The notes: generated by a model not told the origin, from the sequence alone. A stretch of 64,000 nt of DNA from Oscillospiraceae bacterium (GCA_910575505.1 CAJTFK010000012.1:50333-114332); one strand, 5' to 3'; numbered from the stretch's first letter, positions 7,660-17,428 are shown. Numbers and translations: made by a program.

Positions 7660-9018
7660 TTACCGAAAGCTGAAATACAGGCTGTATAGAAACAGAAGCC
7701 CAAACAGTGCAAAAACAGCCTTCACCGCTCTGCCGCCCAGGGTCCTCCCCCCGGACTCCGGCTGGCTTCCCGCCGTCAGCGCCAGGGCCGTGATACCCAG
7801 ATAGAAAAAGCTGGTGTCCATCAGATTGTGGAACAGAAAGGCGGCGGTTCCCGCCCGCAGAGGCGCGGACTGTTTTCTCCGCAGTCCCCGGAGCCCGGCC
7901 AGGACAATGGCGGCCATGGCGATCCAGCCCATTTCCACGCCGACGTGGAGGGGGATATTGTGGATGTGCCAGGTATTGAAGTATTTGCCGCCGTCATTCA
8001 GATCCAGCAGCCTCCACCGCAGGGGGCCGACGCCCCGGAGGGGATCCGCTGGAAGATAGCGCAGGCCGCTGGCCATCATCTCCAGCCGCTCGGAAAAGGT
8101 GGCAGCGGCGCTGGGCCGGACGGCAACGGCGGCAGCCGCCACCAGGAGTCCCATGGAGGCAATCAGGAACGCCATTCGGGGTCGGGCGTTCAGCCAGCGC
8201 CCGAATGCCCCCCAGCCTGCCGCCGCGGCTCCTCCGTAGGCCAGCGGAAGCAGGCAGAGCCAGGGAACACCGGTCCGCGCCGCCGCCAGATAGACCAGCA
8301 GGCCTGTCCCCATACCCAGGACGGCCCGGGCCAGAACGGGGCAGATGAAGCGGACCGTCTCCCGCCAGGAGGCGCTTTGCTTCTTCTCCAGCAGCAGCAC
8401 CGCGATTCCGGCGGCCATGGCCGCAAAGCTGCCCATAGACAGGGTCAGCGCCAGGGCAATCAGCAGAAGCGGCTCCAGCCGGAGCAGGCCCGGTCCCCGG
8501 TCCTCTTCGTCACAGTGCATCAGAAGAAACCAGCTCATTACCAGAAAGATGCCCATGGCGTTGGGGTTGCCCAGCAGGCCGGACATCCGGACGGCCCAGC
8601 CCTGAACAATGACCTGAAAGGCAAAGCGGCCGATTCCCGCAGCCGCCGCCGCCCCCGCCCAGAGGAGGCAGCAGCTCCGCAGCAGGCGCTGTTCCCGGCC
8701 ATCCAGACAGGACGCCAGAAGATAGAGCACAGGAAAAAGGCCGTGCATCGCGCCGTAACCGTCCACGATGTTTCCGAAGGCCGCCCAGGATGAGGCCAGG
8801 GCGGCCAGATCATAGACCATCAGCGGAACAAGAACCCACAGGTCTGTCCTGGCGGTCTCCCGGGTCAGCCCCGCCCCGCAGAGAATCAGTCCCGCAAGGC
8901 TTGCCGTTTTCACGTTTCCCACGCCGGTCAGAGAGAGGATGACCAGGGCCAGGGCCAGGCAGAGAGATGCGCTGCTGTCCAGCAGCGATTCCAGCCTCCA
9001 TGGGGCTCTTTGGGGCAT
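7660..9018 (-). CDS. O-antigen ligase-like polytopic membrane protein (Wzy_C type)
   Basis: With the ATG at 9018 (MPQRAPWRLESLL, preceded by AAAGGAGGGAG) the product is 452 residues. The frame stays open upstream to 9186, but only because it runs through the MITE-like repeat at 9087-9252, so the longer start was rejected. There are about ten to twelve hydrophobic segments. The region SGLLGNPNAMGIFLVMSW and the later large loop (about 330-390) with THPLRGVGP-like PADPLRGVGPLRW and HIHNIPLHVGVEMG match the O-antigen polymerase/ligase family, which joins or polymerises polysaccharides on the outer face of the membrane. It has no glycan-biosynthesis neighbours here, so its role in this organism is open. 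Confidence 0.85.
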   Translation of the reverse strand: MPQRAPWRLESLLDSSASLCLALALVILSLTGVGNVKTASLAGLILCGAGLTRETARTDLWVLVPLMVYDLAALASSWAAFGNIVDGYGAMHGLFPVLYLLASCLDGREQRLLRSCCLLWAGAAAAAGIGRFAFQVIVQGWAVRMSGLLGNPNAMGIFLVMSWFLLMHCDEEDRGPGLLRLEPLLLIALALTLSMGSFAAMAAGIAVLLLEKKQSASWRETVRFICPVLARAVLGMGTGLLVYLAAARTGVPWLCLLPLAYGGAAAAGWGAFGRWLNARPRMAFLIASMGLLVAAAAVAVRPSAAATFSERLEMMASGLRYLPADPLRGVGPLRWRLLDLNDGGKYFNTWHIHNIPLHVGVEMGWIAMAAIVLAGLRGLRRKQSAPLRAGTAAFLFHNLMDTSFFYLGITALALTAGSQPESGGRTLGGRAVKAVFALFGLLFLYSLYFSFR

Positions 9019-9086
9019 GGGTCCTCCCTCCTTTGTCAAAATCCTCCAGGGAGCACAGGGAAACGGGCTTCGGAGGCGGCATTCAA

Positions 9087-9252
9087 AACCTGTATTCACA
9101 GCCGCTGAGCACTGTCTGAGCGGCCTTTTCCCCGTCATACCGCGCCGGTTTTCCCCGCAGTCCGTCAGGATTGCCGCAGGCCGCAAACGATCTTCTTGTC
9201 TGACAGGAAAAATTCATGTCCATCCGGCATCCCGCGGCTATGAATCCAGGTT
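9087..9252. repeat. MITE-like dispersed repeat, copy 2
   Basis: 166 bp with termini AACCTGTATTCACAGCCG and CGCGGCTATGAATCCAGGTT, which are inverted repeats of each other. Opposite orientation to copy 1 and same orientation as copy 3 (43546-43704). It lies directly upstream of the O-antigen-ligase-like gene. Confidence 0.75.
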
Positions 9253-9432
9253 CTCACAAGTATTATATCCGCAGTGGCAGCCCCTGTCAAGGAAGCCCCC
9301 CCGGCAAAAGCGGGCCGGAATTCATTGAAAACAGGCAGGAACGTTTGACATGGCCGGGGAAGTCCTATATAATCTTTTGTAATATAAGGACCGATCTCAG
9401 GGCGGACATTCCGCCCCAAAGGGGGACCCGAT

Positions 9433-10302
9433 ATGGCCAACTATTCCTTCTCTGTTTTTCCCAACGAGAATTTTCTGGACTTCAGGCTGTATCAATACGG
9501 CTGGGAACAGTGCATGCCCCTGCATTCCTTCGGCCCCTTCACCCGGAATCACTATCTGTTCCATTACATCATTTCCGGGCACGGGACCCTGGACTCCGCC
9601 GGCCCGGACGGCGCGGACCGACGGTATGAGCTGGGGCCGGGCCAGGGCTTTCTCATCTCTCCCGGCCAGATCAATACCTACGCCGCCAGCAAGACGGACC
9701 CCTGGGAATATACCTGGCTTGAGTTCGACGGCCTGCGGGTGGAGGAGTATCTGGACTGCGCGGGGCTGAGCGTCCTTCAGCCCGTCTACCGCCCCCGGTT
9801 TCCGGCCCAGGGCGACGAGCTGAAGGACACCATGCTTTACATTGCCCGGCAGACCGACGCCTCTCCCCTCCACCTCATCGGGCATCTGTGCCTTTTTCTG
9901 GACGGGCTGATCCGTTCCTCCTCTGCCCGGAAGCCCCTTCACGGCGGAAAGCTCAAGGATTTCTATATCCAGGAGGCCATCAATTTCATGGAGCACAACT
10001 ATCAGCGGGACCTGACGGTGGAGGAGATTGCCGACGTATGCAGGCTGAACCGCAGCTACTTCAGCAAGCTGTTCGGGGAGAGCATGGGCTGTCCGCCGCA
10101 GGAGTTTCTGATTCGCCTGCGGCTGTCCAAGGCCGCGGAGATGATGAAGCTCACCGACAACTCTATCCGGGACATCTCAGCCGGGTGCGGCTATCCCAAC
10201 CAGCTCCATTTCTCTCGGGCCTTTAAAAAGCGCTACGGCGTGCCGCCCCGGCAGTGGCGGGCGGAGAATCGGGGGGTGAAGGCCCCGAAAACGGAACAGT
10301 AG
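9433..10302 (+). CDS. AraC-family transcriptional regulator (MsmR-like)
   Basis: A 289-residue protein with an N-terminal cupin-like ligand-binding domain (about 20-110; HYLFHYIISGHGTL, GQGFLISPGQINTY) and a C-terminal AraC domain with two helix-turn-helix motifs (about 185-283; LTVEEIADVCRLNRSYFSKLFGE and IRDISAGCGYPNQLHFSRAFKKRYG). It is convergent with the alpha-galactosidase/ABC operon (10423-17033). In the streptococcal msm system an AraC activator likewise sits beside alpha-galactosidase and MsmEFGK genes, so regulation of that operon by an alpha-galactoside is the likely role. A hairpin terminator follows at 10334. Confidence 0.92.
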   Translation: MANYSFSVFPNENFLDFRLYQYGWEQCMPLHSFGPFTRNHYLFHYIISGHGTLDSAGPDGADRRYELGPGQGFLISPGQINTYAASKTDPWEYTWLEFDGLRVEEYLDCAGLSVLQPVYRPRFPAQGDELKDTMLYIARQTDASPLHLIGHLCLFLDGLIRSSSARKPLHGGKLKDFYIQEAINFMEHNYQRDLTVEEIADVCRLNRSYFSKLFGESMGCPPQEFLIRLRLSKAAEMMKLTDNSIRDISAGCGYPNQLHFSRAFKKRYGVPPRQWRAENRGVKAPKTEQ

Positions 10303-10333
10303 CAGAGAAGACGCACGTCCTGAACGAAAAAAC

Positions 10334-10364
10334 ATGCCCGTCCCCGAAAAACGGGGACGGGCAT
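10334..10364. terminator. Hairpin terminator between convergent genes
   Basis: ATGCCCGTCCCCG (10334-10346) pairs perfectly with 10352-10364 around a 5-base A-rich loop. It lies between the ends of the AraC gene (+) and the alpha-galactosidase gene (-) and has A-rich sequence on the left, so it is best suited to stop minus-strand transcripts and may act both ways. Confidence 0.8.
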
Positions 10365-10422
10365 TCGTCTGCCGTCAATCCGGAGGACTGCGGGGAAGGG
10401 GCCGGTCCGGCTTTCCGGGGCC

Positions 10423-12612
10423 TCAGTCCTCTGAAACGGCGGACAGGTACAGCTGGAGGGACTGGTAATCCCCCTGGAACATGGGCAGGGGATAACCGGC
10501 TTCCATCAGCACGTCGCCGGGATAATCCCCCTGGCCGTTGACCGTGTAGCGCAGGGCCGGGTCCAGCCCCCTGAGCCGCAGGCGGCGGAAGGGCGCGGCG
10601 GCCTGGGCGGGTCCGGCGACCAGAGAGACCAGGGCCTCCCGGCCGTCAGGGGCGGCCTGCTCCCAGGCGGCATAGGGGTCGGCAAAGGGGTCGCTGAGGC
10701 GGTAGTAATCCCCGTTCTGAATCAGATCGTAGTGCTCCTTGAAAAAGGCCGTCTGCCGTCTGATGACCGCCCGTTCCTCCGGCGTGCACCGGCCCAGGTC
10801 CATCTCAAAGCCGAAGGTTCCGGACATGGCCGCCGTGCCCCGGGTCTCCAGGGAGGTGACCCGGCCGTTCTGCTCGTTGGGAGAGACGGAGACGTGGGCC
10901 CCTACGGCGCTGACGGGGTAGCAGAAGGACGTGCCGTATTGGATGCGCAGGCGGTCGACGGCGTCGGTGTTGTCGCTGCACCAGATCTGAGGCGTGTAGT
11001 AAAGCATTCCGGCGTCAAAGCGCCCGCCGCCGCCGGAGCAGCTCTCAATCAGCAGCCGGGGATAGTCCCGGCGCAGCCGCTCCAGCAGGTCGTAGACGCC
11101 CAGGACATAGCGGTGGCAGACCTCTCCCTGCCGGTCCGCGGGCAGGGCGGCGGACCAGACGTCGGACAGACTCCGGTTCATATCCCACTTGATATAGGTG
11201 ATGCCGGCGCTGTCCAGTATGTTCCGGATGGCTTTATAGATGTAGTCCCGGACCTCCCGGCGGGAAAAATCCAGCACCAGCTGGCTCCGCCCCCGGGCCC
11301 TGGGCCGTCCCGGGACCCCCAGGGCCCAGTCGGGATGCTCCCGGTATAGCCGGCTGTTTTCGCTGACCATCTCCGGCTCCAGCCACAGCCCAAAGTCCAT
11401 CCCCAGGGCCCGGATGCGTGGAACCAGAGCCTCCAGGCCGCCGGGCAGCTTCTCCTGATTCACCTCCCAGTCCCCCAGACCGCTGAGATCCGTGTCCCGG
11501 GAGCCAAACCAGCCGTCGTCCATAACAAACAGATCAATGCCCAGGCCTGCCGCCCCTCCGGCGATTTCCACCAGCCTGTCGGCAGTGAAGTCGAAATAGG
11601 TGGCTTCCCAGTTGTTCATCAGCACCGGGCGGCGCTTTCCCTGGAAGGGGTCCCGGATCAGGTTCTCCCGCAGGCTGCGGTGAAACTGACGGCTCATCCG
11701 GCCGAGGCCTGCGGGAGAGCAGACCAGAGCTGCCTCCGGGGCCGTGAAGGCCTCTCCCGGGGCCAGGGTGAAGCAGAAGTTACAGGGATCAATCCCCAGA
11801 ACCAGACGGTTGTTTTCCAGCCATGTCCGCTCCGCCGCCGCCTGAAAATTTCCGCTGTACACCAGCATGGCCCCGTAACACAATCCGTAGTCCTCATTGG
11901 CTCCGTGCTCACAGAGGATAACAAAGGGGTTGTGGTGGTGGCTGGAGGCGCCTCGTACGCTGTTCACGCACTGAATGCCTGGACGCAGAGGGGCCCGGCT
12001 GGGGCAGCGCTCCATGGTGTGGCAGCCGTCAAAGGTAATGAGGTCCAGATCGCCCCGCTGAAAGTCCAGGCACAGAGAGGCGCAGCGGCGCAGGCGGACG
12101 GTCCCCGTCCCCTGGTTGACCACCCGGACGGCCCGGGTAATCAGGTCCCGCTCCTCCAGCACGCCATAGTACAGCTCAACCAGCATTTTAGCGGCGGCGT
12201 CCCTCATGCGGATGACCAGGGTTTCCCACTCGTCTCCGCCCCAGAAGGCGGGCAGGCCCTCCAGGCCGTATTTGCCCCGGCGGAGCTCGCAGCCCTCATA
12301 GCGCAGGTCCGCCAGGCGGCTGCCGTCCTCCGGCTCAAACTCCACGCTGGGAAGGCGGAAGTCCCCCACGCCGCAGGAGGAATACTCCTGGGGCAGGGTG
12401 TCCAGAGAATAGTCCCGCTCGTCTCCCGCCTCGTTGGGGTTGGGAGAAAAGCCCCGGTCGGCATATTGTATGAGGCAGGACAGGTCGCCGCCGCGGAGGC
12501 GGGGGCCATAGTAGGTGTGCAGCAGGATACTGTGCCGGTCCGCCTTCATCTGATAGGTGGTGTTTTGGGTGTGCAGGGTGAACACCCGGTTTTCCTGATC
12601 CAAAATAATCAT
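10423..12612 (-). CDS. aga: GH36 alpha-galactosidase (intracellular)
   Basis: A 729-residue protein, the standard length for bacterial GH36 alpha-galactosidases, which release galactose from melibiose, raffinose and stachyose. It has an N-terminal beta-sandwich (about 1-320), then a catalytic barrel containing NNWEATYFDF and DDGWFG. YIKWDMNRS carries the nucleophile Asp near residue 475, and CSDNTDAVDRL carries the acid/base Asp near 547; CSGGGGRFD is also present. There is no signal peptide, so the sugar must be imported first, presumably by the ABC transporter encoded immediately upstream (124 bases away, same strand). This places the gene as the last in an alpha-galactoside operon. Confidence 0.96.
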   Translation of the reverse strand: MIILDQENRVFTLHTQNTTYQMKADRHSILLHTYYGPRLRGGDLSCLIQYADRGFSPNPNEAGDERDYSLDTLPQEYSSCGVGDFRLPSVEFEPEDGSRLADLRYEGCELRRGKYGLEGLPAFWGGDEWETLVIRMRDAAAKMLVELYYGVLEERDLITRAVRVVNQGTGTVRLRRCASLCLDFQRGDLDLITFDGCHTMERCPSRAPLRPGIQCVNSVRGASSHHHNPFVILCEHGANEDYGLCYGAMLVYSGNFQAAAERTWLENNRLVLGIDPCNFCFTLAPGEAFTAPEAALVCSPAGLGRMSRQFHRSLRENLIRDPFQGKRRPVLMNNWEATYFDFTADRLVEIAGGAAGLGIDLFVMDDGWFGSRDTDLSGLGDWEVNQEKLPGGLEALVPRIRALGMDFGLWLEPEMVSENSRLYREHPDWALGVPGRPRARGRSQLVLDFSRREVRDYIYKAIRNILDSAGITYIKWDMNRSLSDVWSAALPADRQGEVCHRYVLGVYDLLERLRRDYPRLLIESCSGGGGRFDAGMLYYTPQIWCSDNTDAVDRLRIQYGTSFCYPVSAVGAHVSVSPNEQNGRVTSLETRGTAAMSGTFGFEMDLGRCTPEERAVIRRQTAFFKEHYDLIQNGDYYRLSDPFADPYAAWEQAAPDGREALVSLVAGPAQAAAPFRRLRLRGLDPALRYTVNGQGDYPGDVLMEAGYPLPMFQGDYQSLQLYLSAVSED

Positions 12613-12735
12613 AAAACGCCCTCACTCCTCTGCCGTTTCCGCGGCAGGGCGCGGAAGTACGGTCTTCTGTTCAGACATGGAGCCCGCCGCCCGGCCCCTG
12701 AAGCGGCGCGGGACGGCGGGCATATGGGATGATGA

Positions 12736-13926
12736 TTAGAACTCCAGATTCTTTCCGTCCCTGCCGAAGACATGGCAGACGCTGCCGCTGAAGGTCAGAT
12801 TCAGCCTGTCTCCGGTATGGAAGGTGTCAATGTGCTCTCCTCTGGCGTCCATGGTGGGCACGATCACCACCACGTCCCGCCCGTTGGCGTTGGCGTGGAA
12901 ATGGACCTCGCTGCCCATCATCTCCGCCACCTCCACAGAGGCGGTCAGGGTGTTCCCGGATTCCTTGGACAGCACCATGTGACTGGGCCGGACGCCCAGG
13001 GTGATGCTCTGGGCCGGAACCTTGCGGGCCGTCAGGTTCGCCTGCTTGTCGGCGGACAGCTCCACCCTGCAGCCGCCCACGGACACGGCGTATTTTCCGT
13101 CGTTGACTTCCAGCCGGGCGTCGAAGAAGTTCATCTGAGGCATACCGATGAATCCGGCCACGAAGATGTTGGCGGGGTGGTCGAAGACCTCCTGGGGTGT
13201 GCCGATCTGCTGGATGAAGCCGTCCTTCATGATGACGATCCGGTCGCCCAGGGTCATGGCCTCGGTCTGGTCATGGGTGACATAGATGAAGGTGGTATTG
13301 ATTTTCTGCCGGAGCTTGATGATTTCTGCCCGCATCTGGTTGCGGAGCTTGGCGTCCAGGTTGGACAGGGGTTCGTCCATCAGCAGCACCTTGGGCTCAC
13401 GGACGATGGCCCGGCCAATGGCCACCCGCTGGCGCTGGCCGCCGGAGAGGGCTTTGGGCTTGCGGTCCAGATACTGGGTGATGTCCAGAATCTCGGCAGC
13501 CTCCTTCACCCGGCGGTCAATCTCCGCCTTGTCCATCTTCCGCAGCTTCAGGGGGAATGCCATGTTTTCATAAACCGTCATGTGAGGATACAGTGCGTAG
13601 CTCTGGAAGACCATGGCGATGTCCCGGTTCTTGGGCTCCACGTCGTTGACCAGCTGGCCGTCGATATACAGCTCGCCGCCGGAGATCTCCTCCAGCCCGG
13701 CCACCATCCGCAGCGTGGTGGACTTGCCGCAGCCGGAGGGACCGACAAGGACGATGAATTCCTTGTCTGTGATATTCAGGTCGAATTTCTGCACCGCGAT
13801 AACGCCCTGGTCCGTCACCTGAAGGTTGGTTTTCTTTTCCGGCTCGCCCTTTTTCTTCTTTGCCTTCTTCTGGCCGGCGCTGTGGGGATAAATCTTGGTA
13901 ATTCCTTTCAAATTCAAGGCAGCCAT
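12736..13926 (-). CDS. msmK: Sugar ABC transporter ATP-binding protein (MsmK/UgpC type)
   Basis: A 396-residue ATPase with Walker [10 protein letters not shown] (about 61-69), signature [14 protein letters not shown], Walker B LLMDEP and the switch His in YVTHDQTEA, followed by a C-terminal MalK-like regulatory beta-domain (about 240-396). An insertion of Lys/Glu-rich sequence after residue 15 ([13 protein letters not shown]) is unusual for the family and is shared with the second ATPase at 38868-40055; the two proteins are near-identical through the ATPase core. It follows the permease genes in the same operon and energises that transporter. Given the similarity, the two ATPases could serve either transporter. 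Confidence 0.95.
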   Translation of the reverse strand: MAALNLKGITKIYPHSAGQKKAKKKKGEPEKKTNLQVTDQGVIAVQKFDLNITDKEFIVLVGPSGCGKSTTLRMVAGLEEISGGELYIDGQLVNDVEPKNRDIAMVFQSYALYPHMTVYENMAFPLKLRKMDKAEIDRRVKEAAEILDITQYLDRKPKALSGGQRQRVAIGRAIVREPKVLLMDEPLSNLDAKLRNQMRAEIIKLRQKINTTFIYVTHDQTEAMTLGDRIVIMKDGFIQQIGTPQEVFDHPANIFVAGFIGMPQMNFFDARLEVNDGKYAVSVGGCRVELSADKQANLTARKVPAQSITLGVRPSHMVLSKESGNTLTASVEVAEMMGSEVHFHANANGRDVVVIVPTMDARGEHIDTFHTGDRLNLTFSGSVCHVFGRDGKNLEF

Positions 13927-13968
13927 AGTTCAGTTCCTCCGTTTTTTGATTCAAAAGATTAAAGCCGT

Positions 13969-14793
13969 TTACTTTCCGCCGGTACCGGCGATGCCCTCCA
14001 CAAACTGGCGCTGGAAAATCAGATACAGAATCACCATGGGCAGCATGGCCAGCAGGGAGCCTGCCATCAGCATGGGGAAGTCGGTGGTGTTCATGCCCCG
14101 CAGGGTGGCAAGTCCGGCGGAGAGGGTGAACTTGGTCACGTCATTGTTGACGATCTGGGGCCACATCAGGTCGCCGTATGCAAAGACGGCGGTGAAGATG
14201 GTCAGGGCGGCCACGGAGGTGCCGGTAAGGGGGAACATCACCTTATAGAAGGTCTGCCACTGGTTGCAGCCGTCCAGATAGGCGGCCTCGCCAATCTCCT
14301 CAGGGATGCTCAGATAGGTCTGGCGCAGGAAGAACACACCGAAGGCGCTGACCAGGCCGGGGAACACCAGGGCGAAGATGGTGTTGGCCATGCCCAGCTT
14401 GGCCACCATCTGGTACTGGGGAATCAGGAAAATCTGGCTGGGCAGGGACATCTGCATCAGCACAATGGTGAACAGCAGGCCCTTGCCCCGGAATTTCAGC
14501 TTGGCGAAGGCATAGCCCGCCATGGAGCTGAAGGCCACAGCGCAGATCACCCGGAAGAACACCAGCAAAATGGTATTCCAATACAGTCTTAAGAAGGGCA
14601 GCTTCTCAAGGACTTCCTTGTACTTATCCGGCCGGAAGGCGGACGGGAGGATGGTGGCAGGGATGCTCATGCTCTCGGGAACGGTCTTGAAGCTGGTGAA
14701 GAACATCCACAGGAAGGGGAAAATCATGATGACGGAGCCCAGAATCAGCAGCGCGTAGACGATGGCTTTTCCGGACTTGCTTGAGCGTTTCAT
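13969..14793 (-). CDS. msmG: Carbohydrate ABC transporter permease (MsmG type)
   Basis: A 274-residue inner-membrane permease with six predicted membrane segments and the permease EAA loop near residues 165-185 (GEAAYLDGCNQWQTFYKVMFPL), which docks onto the ATPase. It matches the MalG/MsmG branch of CUT1 sugar transporters in length and in the N-terminal FPFLWMFFTSFKT segment. It lies between its partner permease (18 bases upstream) and the ATPase gene (42 bases downstream). Confidence 0.94.
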   Translation of the reverse strand: MKRSSKSGKAIVYALLILGSVIMIFPFLWMFFTSFKTVPESMSIPATILPSAFRPDKYKEVLEKLPFLRLYWNTILLVFFRVICAVAFSSMAGYAFAKLKFRGKGLLFTIVLMQMSLPSQIFLIPQYQMVAKLGMANTIFALVFPGLVSAFGVFFLRQTYLSIPEEIGEAAYLDGCNQWQTFYKVMFPLTGTSVAALTIFTAVFAYGDLMWPQIVNNDVTKFTLSAGLATLRGMNTTDFPMLMAGSLLAMLPMVILYLIFQRQFVEGIAGTGGK

Positions 14794-14811
14794 TGCGGTC
14801 CCTCCTTTAAA

Positions 14812-15702
14812 TTAAATGTCGTAGGTGACCCATTTTTTCTGTCCCCAGAACTGGACCAGGGTCACAAGCAGAATCAAAGAGACGGTCCAGATCACAATGG
14901 CGGAGCCATAGCCCCGGTCGCCGGCCACGAAGGAGGAGCGATAAAACAGATACATCAGGCTCTGCATATCGGCCATGGCGGGGTTGGTCTCGTCGGACAT
15001 CATGTAAATCAGGTCGTACACCTTCATGGAGGCCATCAGGCGCATGATGAGAACGGAGAACAGGGAGGGGGAAATCATGGGCACGGTGATGGTGAAGAAC
15101 TGACGGATTTTGCCTGCGCCGTCGATGCTGTTGGCCTCATAGAGAGTCTTGGGGATGTTCTGGAGCCCGGCCAGGAGGAGGACCGCGTCATAGCCCACAC
15201 TGCTCCACACCGAGACGATGGCCACCGCCAGCACGGCGGTACTGGGATTGGTGATCCACTGGATGTTTGTGCCCAGAATCTGGTTGAGGATGCCGTACTC
15301 GCCGTTAAAAATCCACTGCCACACCATGGCCACGGCGGCGGGAGCGCACACCAGGGGCAGGAAGAAGATGGTCCGGAAGCCACCCTTGAATTTGACCTTG
15401 GTGTTCAGCAGCATCGCCACAAACAGGGCCAGAATCATGCCCACGGGCACAGTGAGCACGCAGAACCAGACAGTATTCCACGTGGCCTTCCAGAACTCGG
15501 TATTGCTGAACATATCCGTGTAGTTCTGGATGCCGATGAATCTATAGTGTCCAAAGCCCAGGTGCTCGCAGAAGCTGGTATAGATGGTCTGGATAAAGGG
15601 CCAGATGTTCAGCACGAACAGTCCGATGATGGTGGGAGCCACCATGATCCAGCCCCAGTTTTCCTCCCGCCGGGCGGCGGCGGACAGTTTTCTTGTTTTC
15701 AT
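14812..15702 (-). CDS. msmF: Sugar ABC transporter permease (MsmF type)
   Basis: A 296-residue permease with six membrane segments. The first begins at about residue 18 (IMVAPTIIGLFVLNIWPFIQ), and the EAA loop is near 190-210 (YEANSIDGAGKIRQFFTITVPM). These features define the MalF/MsmF half of a CUT1 importer. It starts 14 bases after the binding-protein gene and is followed by the MsmG-type partner. Confidence 0.94.
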   Translation of the reverse strand: MKTRKLSAAARREENWGWIMVAPTIIGLFVLNIWPFIQTIYTSFCEHLGFGHYRFIGIQNYTDMFSNTEFWKATWNTVWFCVLTVPVGMILALFVAMLLNTKVKFKGGFRTIFFLPLVCAPAAVAMVWQWIFNGEYGILNQILGTNIQWITNPSTAVLAVAIVSVWSSVGYDAVLLLAGLQNIPKTLYEANSIDGAGKIRQFFTITVPMISPSLFSVLIMRLMASMKVYDLIYMMSDETNPAMADMQSLMYLFYRSSFVAGDRGYGSAIVIWTVSLILLVTLVQFWGQKKWVTYDI

Positions 15703-15716
15703 CGCTGTCCCTCCTC

Positions 15717-17033
15717 TCAGTTGCCCGCCAGTTTCTTGGCGGTCTCCGTGTTGACGATTTCCGTCATCTTGTCCAGCCCGGAATCAATCTCCTGATTGCC
15801 GGCGTAGATCTGGGTCACTACGTCCATAACCTGGCTCTTCCAGCGGGGGCTGGCGGAGTTGTAGGGAATCTGGATGGCATAGTCAAACTGCTCGAAGATA
15901 CAGTCCAGGTTAATCTTGTAGTCATACTGCTCCCAGGCAACCCGCCAGCTCTCCTCGGTTCCGAGATAGGCGGGGATGGCCGCGCCGGACTCGCCCTGAA
16001 TCAGCTGGGCTTCCTCGGTGCCGAAGTACTTGATGACGTCCAGGGCCACGTCCAGCTTTTTGCCGTGGGCCGCCGCGGAGTAGCACAGGCCGTTGGAGAT
16101 GCAGGCCCGGCCGTCCTTGTCCAGGCTCTCGGGGGTGTCCACCGGGTTGGGGGCCTTGGGCAGCTTTGCAATGTCCCACTTGCCGTCCATATGGGGGTTG
16201 TTCTGCAGAGCGCCCAGCAGACTCCAGGAGCCCTCCATGAACATGGCGCCCTTTTCGGACCAGAAGGTGGCGCCGGCGCCGTTCTGGGTGAAGAAGGTCT
16301 GGTCAGGGCACCAGTCTTCCTGCTGCATTCCGATATAGAACTCCATGGCTTCCTTGCCGCCGGGTTCATTATAGCCGGCGGCGGTCCTGTCCGCGTTGAG
16401 GATGTAGCCGCCGTTCTGGTAGACATAGGCCCAGTAGCCCAGCTGCTCGTCGCTGTAGGCCAGATACCCGTAGTTTCCGGTGGCGTCATAGATTTTTTGG
16501 GAGGCGTCCACCATGTCGTCCCAGGACCAGTCGTCGTCGGGATAGGCCACGCCGGCCTGATCGAACATCTCTTTGTTGTACACCAGAACGTTGTTGTCCT
16601 TGTCCTTGGGCACGCCGTAGTAGCGTCCGTCGGAGCCGCTGGCATTGTTCAGGGAAATCTCGGAGAAATGGTTCTGGTAATAGCCGCTTTCCACATCGTC
16701 ATAGAGGTCTGTCACATCGGCCAACATGCCGAAGTCGGCGTAATACAGCAGCTGATTGGTGTGCATCCAGAAGATGTCGGGCATGGTGTTGGACTCGGCG
16801 GCGGCCTCCAGCTTGGTCCAGTACTCGCTCCAGCTGACCACCTGCACGTCGATGACCACGTCCGGGTGCTGGGCGGTGTAGGCCGCGCACATGGCTTCCA
16901 TGCCCGGTTTCTGGGCTGTATCCCAGATCTGGAATTTAAGATGGGTCTTTCCGTCTGAAGCGCCGCAGCCGCACAGGGCCAGCAGCAGCGCCGCGGTCAG
17001 AACCAGCGCTGTGATACGGGGGATCTTTCTCAT
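15717..17033 (-). CDS. msmE: Sugar ABC transporter substrate-binding lipoprotein (MsmE type)
   Basis: A 438-residue extracellular solute-binding protein of family 1. The signal peptide (about 1-20) ends in the lipobox LCGC, so the mature protein is anchored to the outer face of the membrane. The start of the mature domain (LKFQIWDTAQKPGMEAMCAAYTA) and PDIFWMHTNQ are typical of sugar-binding CUT1 proteins. It is the first gene of the operon continuing with two permeases, the ATPase and alpha-galactosidase, so raffinose-family sugars or melibiose are the likely ligands. A promoter-like pair lies at 17091-17120. Confidence 0.94.
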   Translation of the reverse strand: MRKIPRITALVLTAALLLALCGCGASDGKTHLKFQIWDTAQKPGMEAMCAAYTAQHPDVVIDVQVVSWSEYWTKLEAAAESNTMPDIFWMHTNQLLYYADFGMLADVTDLYDDVESGYYQNHFSEISLNNASGSDGRYYGVPKDKDNNVLVYNKEMFDQAGVAYPDDDWSWDDMVDASQKIYDATGNYGYLAYSDEQLGYWAYVYQNGGYILNADRTAAGYNEPGGKEAMEFYIGMQQEDWCPDQTFFTQNGAGATFWSEKGAMFMEGSWSLLGALQNNPHMDGKWDIAKLPKAPNPVDTPESLDKDGRACISNGLCYSAAAHGKKLDVALDVIKYFGTEEAQLIQGESGAAIPAYLGTEESWRVAWEQYDYKINLDCIFEQFDYAIQIPYNSASPRWKSQVMDVVTQIYAGNQEIDSGLDKMTEIVNTETAKKLAGN

Positions 17034-17090
17034 AACTCCACTCCTCTGCTTGTTTGTCGCGCTCAGGTCTTGTTACGTAACTGTGAATTT

Positions 17091-17120
17091 ATGATAATCC
17101 CGTCCCCGCCTGCCTGTAAA
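17091..17120 (-). promoter_or_regulatory. Candidate promoter of the alpha-galactoside ABC operon
   Basis: On the minus strand TTTACA (17115-17120) and TATCAT (17091-17096) are 18 bases apart, about 60 bases upstream of the binding-protein start. A 10-bp palindrome GTTACGTAAC (17072-17081) lies between promoter and gene and could be an operator. Confidence 0.5.
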
Positions 17121-17368
17121 TAGATTCTATTTCGCAAAATATGCCCAAATGCAGGATAAGACGCTTTCAGCGCAGGCCGCGCAACATCTTGGTATATTCT
17201 TTCATAATTTCGACTTTACGCCTAATTTACGCGGTTTTATTTTGTACAAAACATAAAAAAGATGCTTTTTTAAGTCCTCCGTTTGAGCAAAGGTCCAAAA
17301 ACGATATGGCAATATACGAGATTTCGCCTTCTGCGGACAGGAACCGCGGATCTGGCGGCAATTCCCCC

Positions 17369-17398
17369 TTGCGTCCGGCGCCCTTTGTATGATATAGT
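17369..17398 (+). promoter_or_regulatory. Candidate promoter of the amylosucrase-like gene
   Basis: TTGCGT (17369-17374) and TATAGT (17393-17398) are 18 bases apart, 30 bases before the ATG at 17429, which has a GGAGGAGG ribosome site. The AT-rich divergent region 17121-17368 holds no credible gene. Confidence 0.45.
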
Positions 17399-17428
17399 AG
17401 CCAAAACTTTGCCGGAGGAGGCAGAATC

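Noticed and set aside
9018..9186. N-terminal extension of the O-antigen-ligase-like gene
   Set aside because: It is the translation of MITE copy 2; a strong ribosome site precedes the ATG at 9018.
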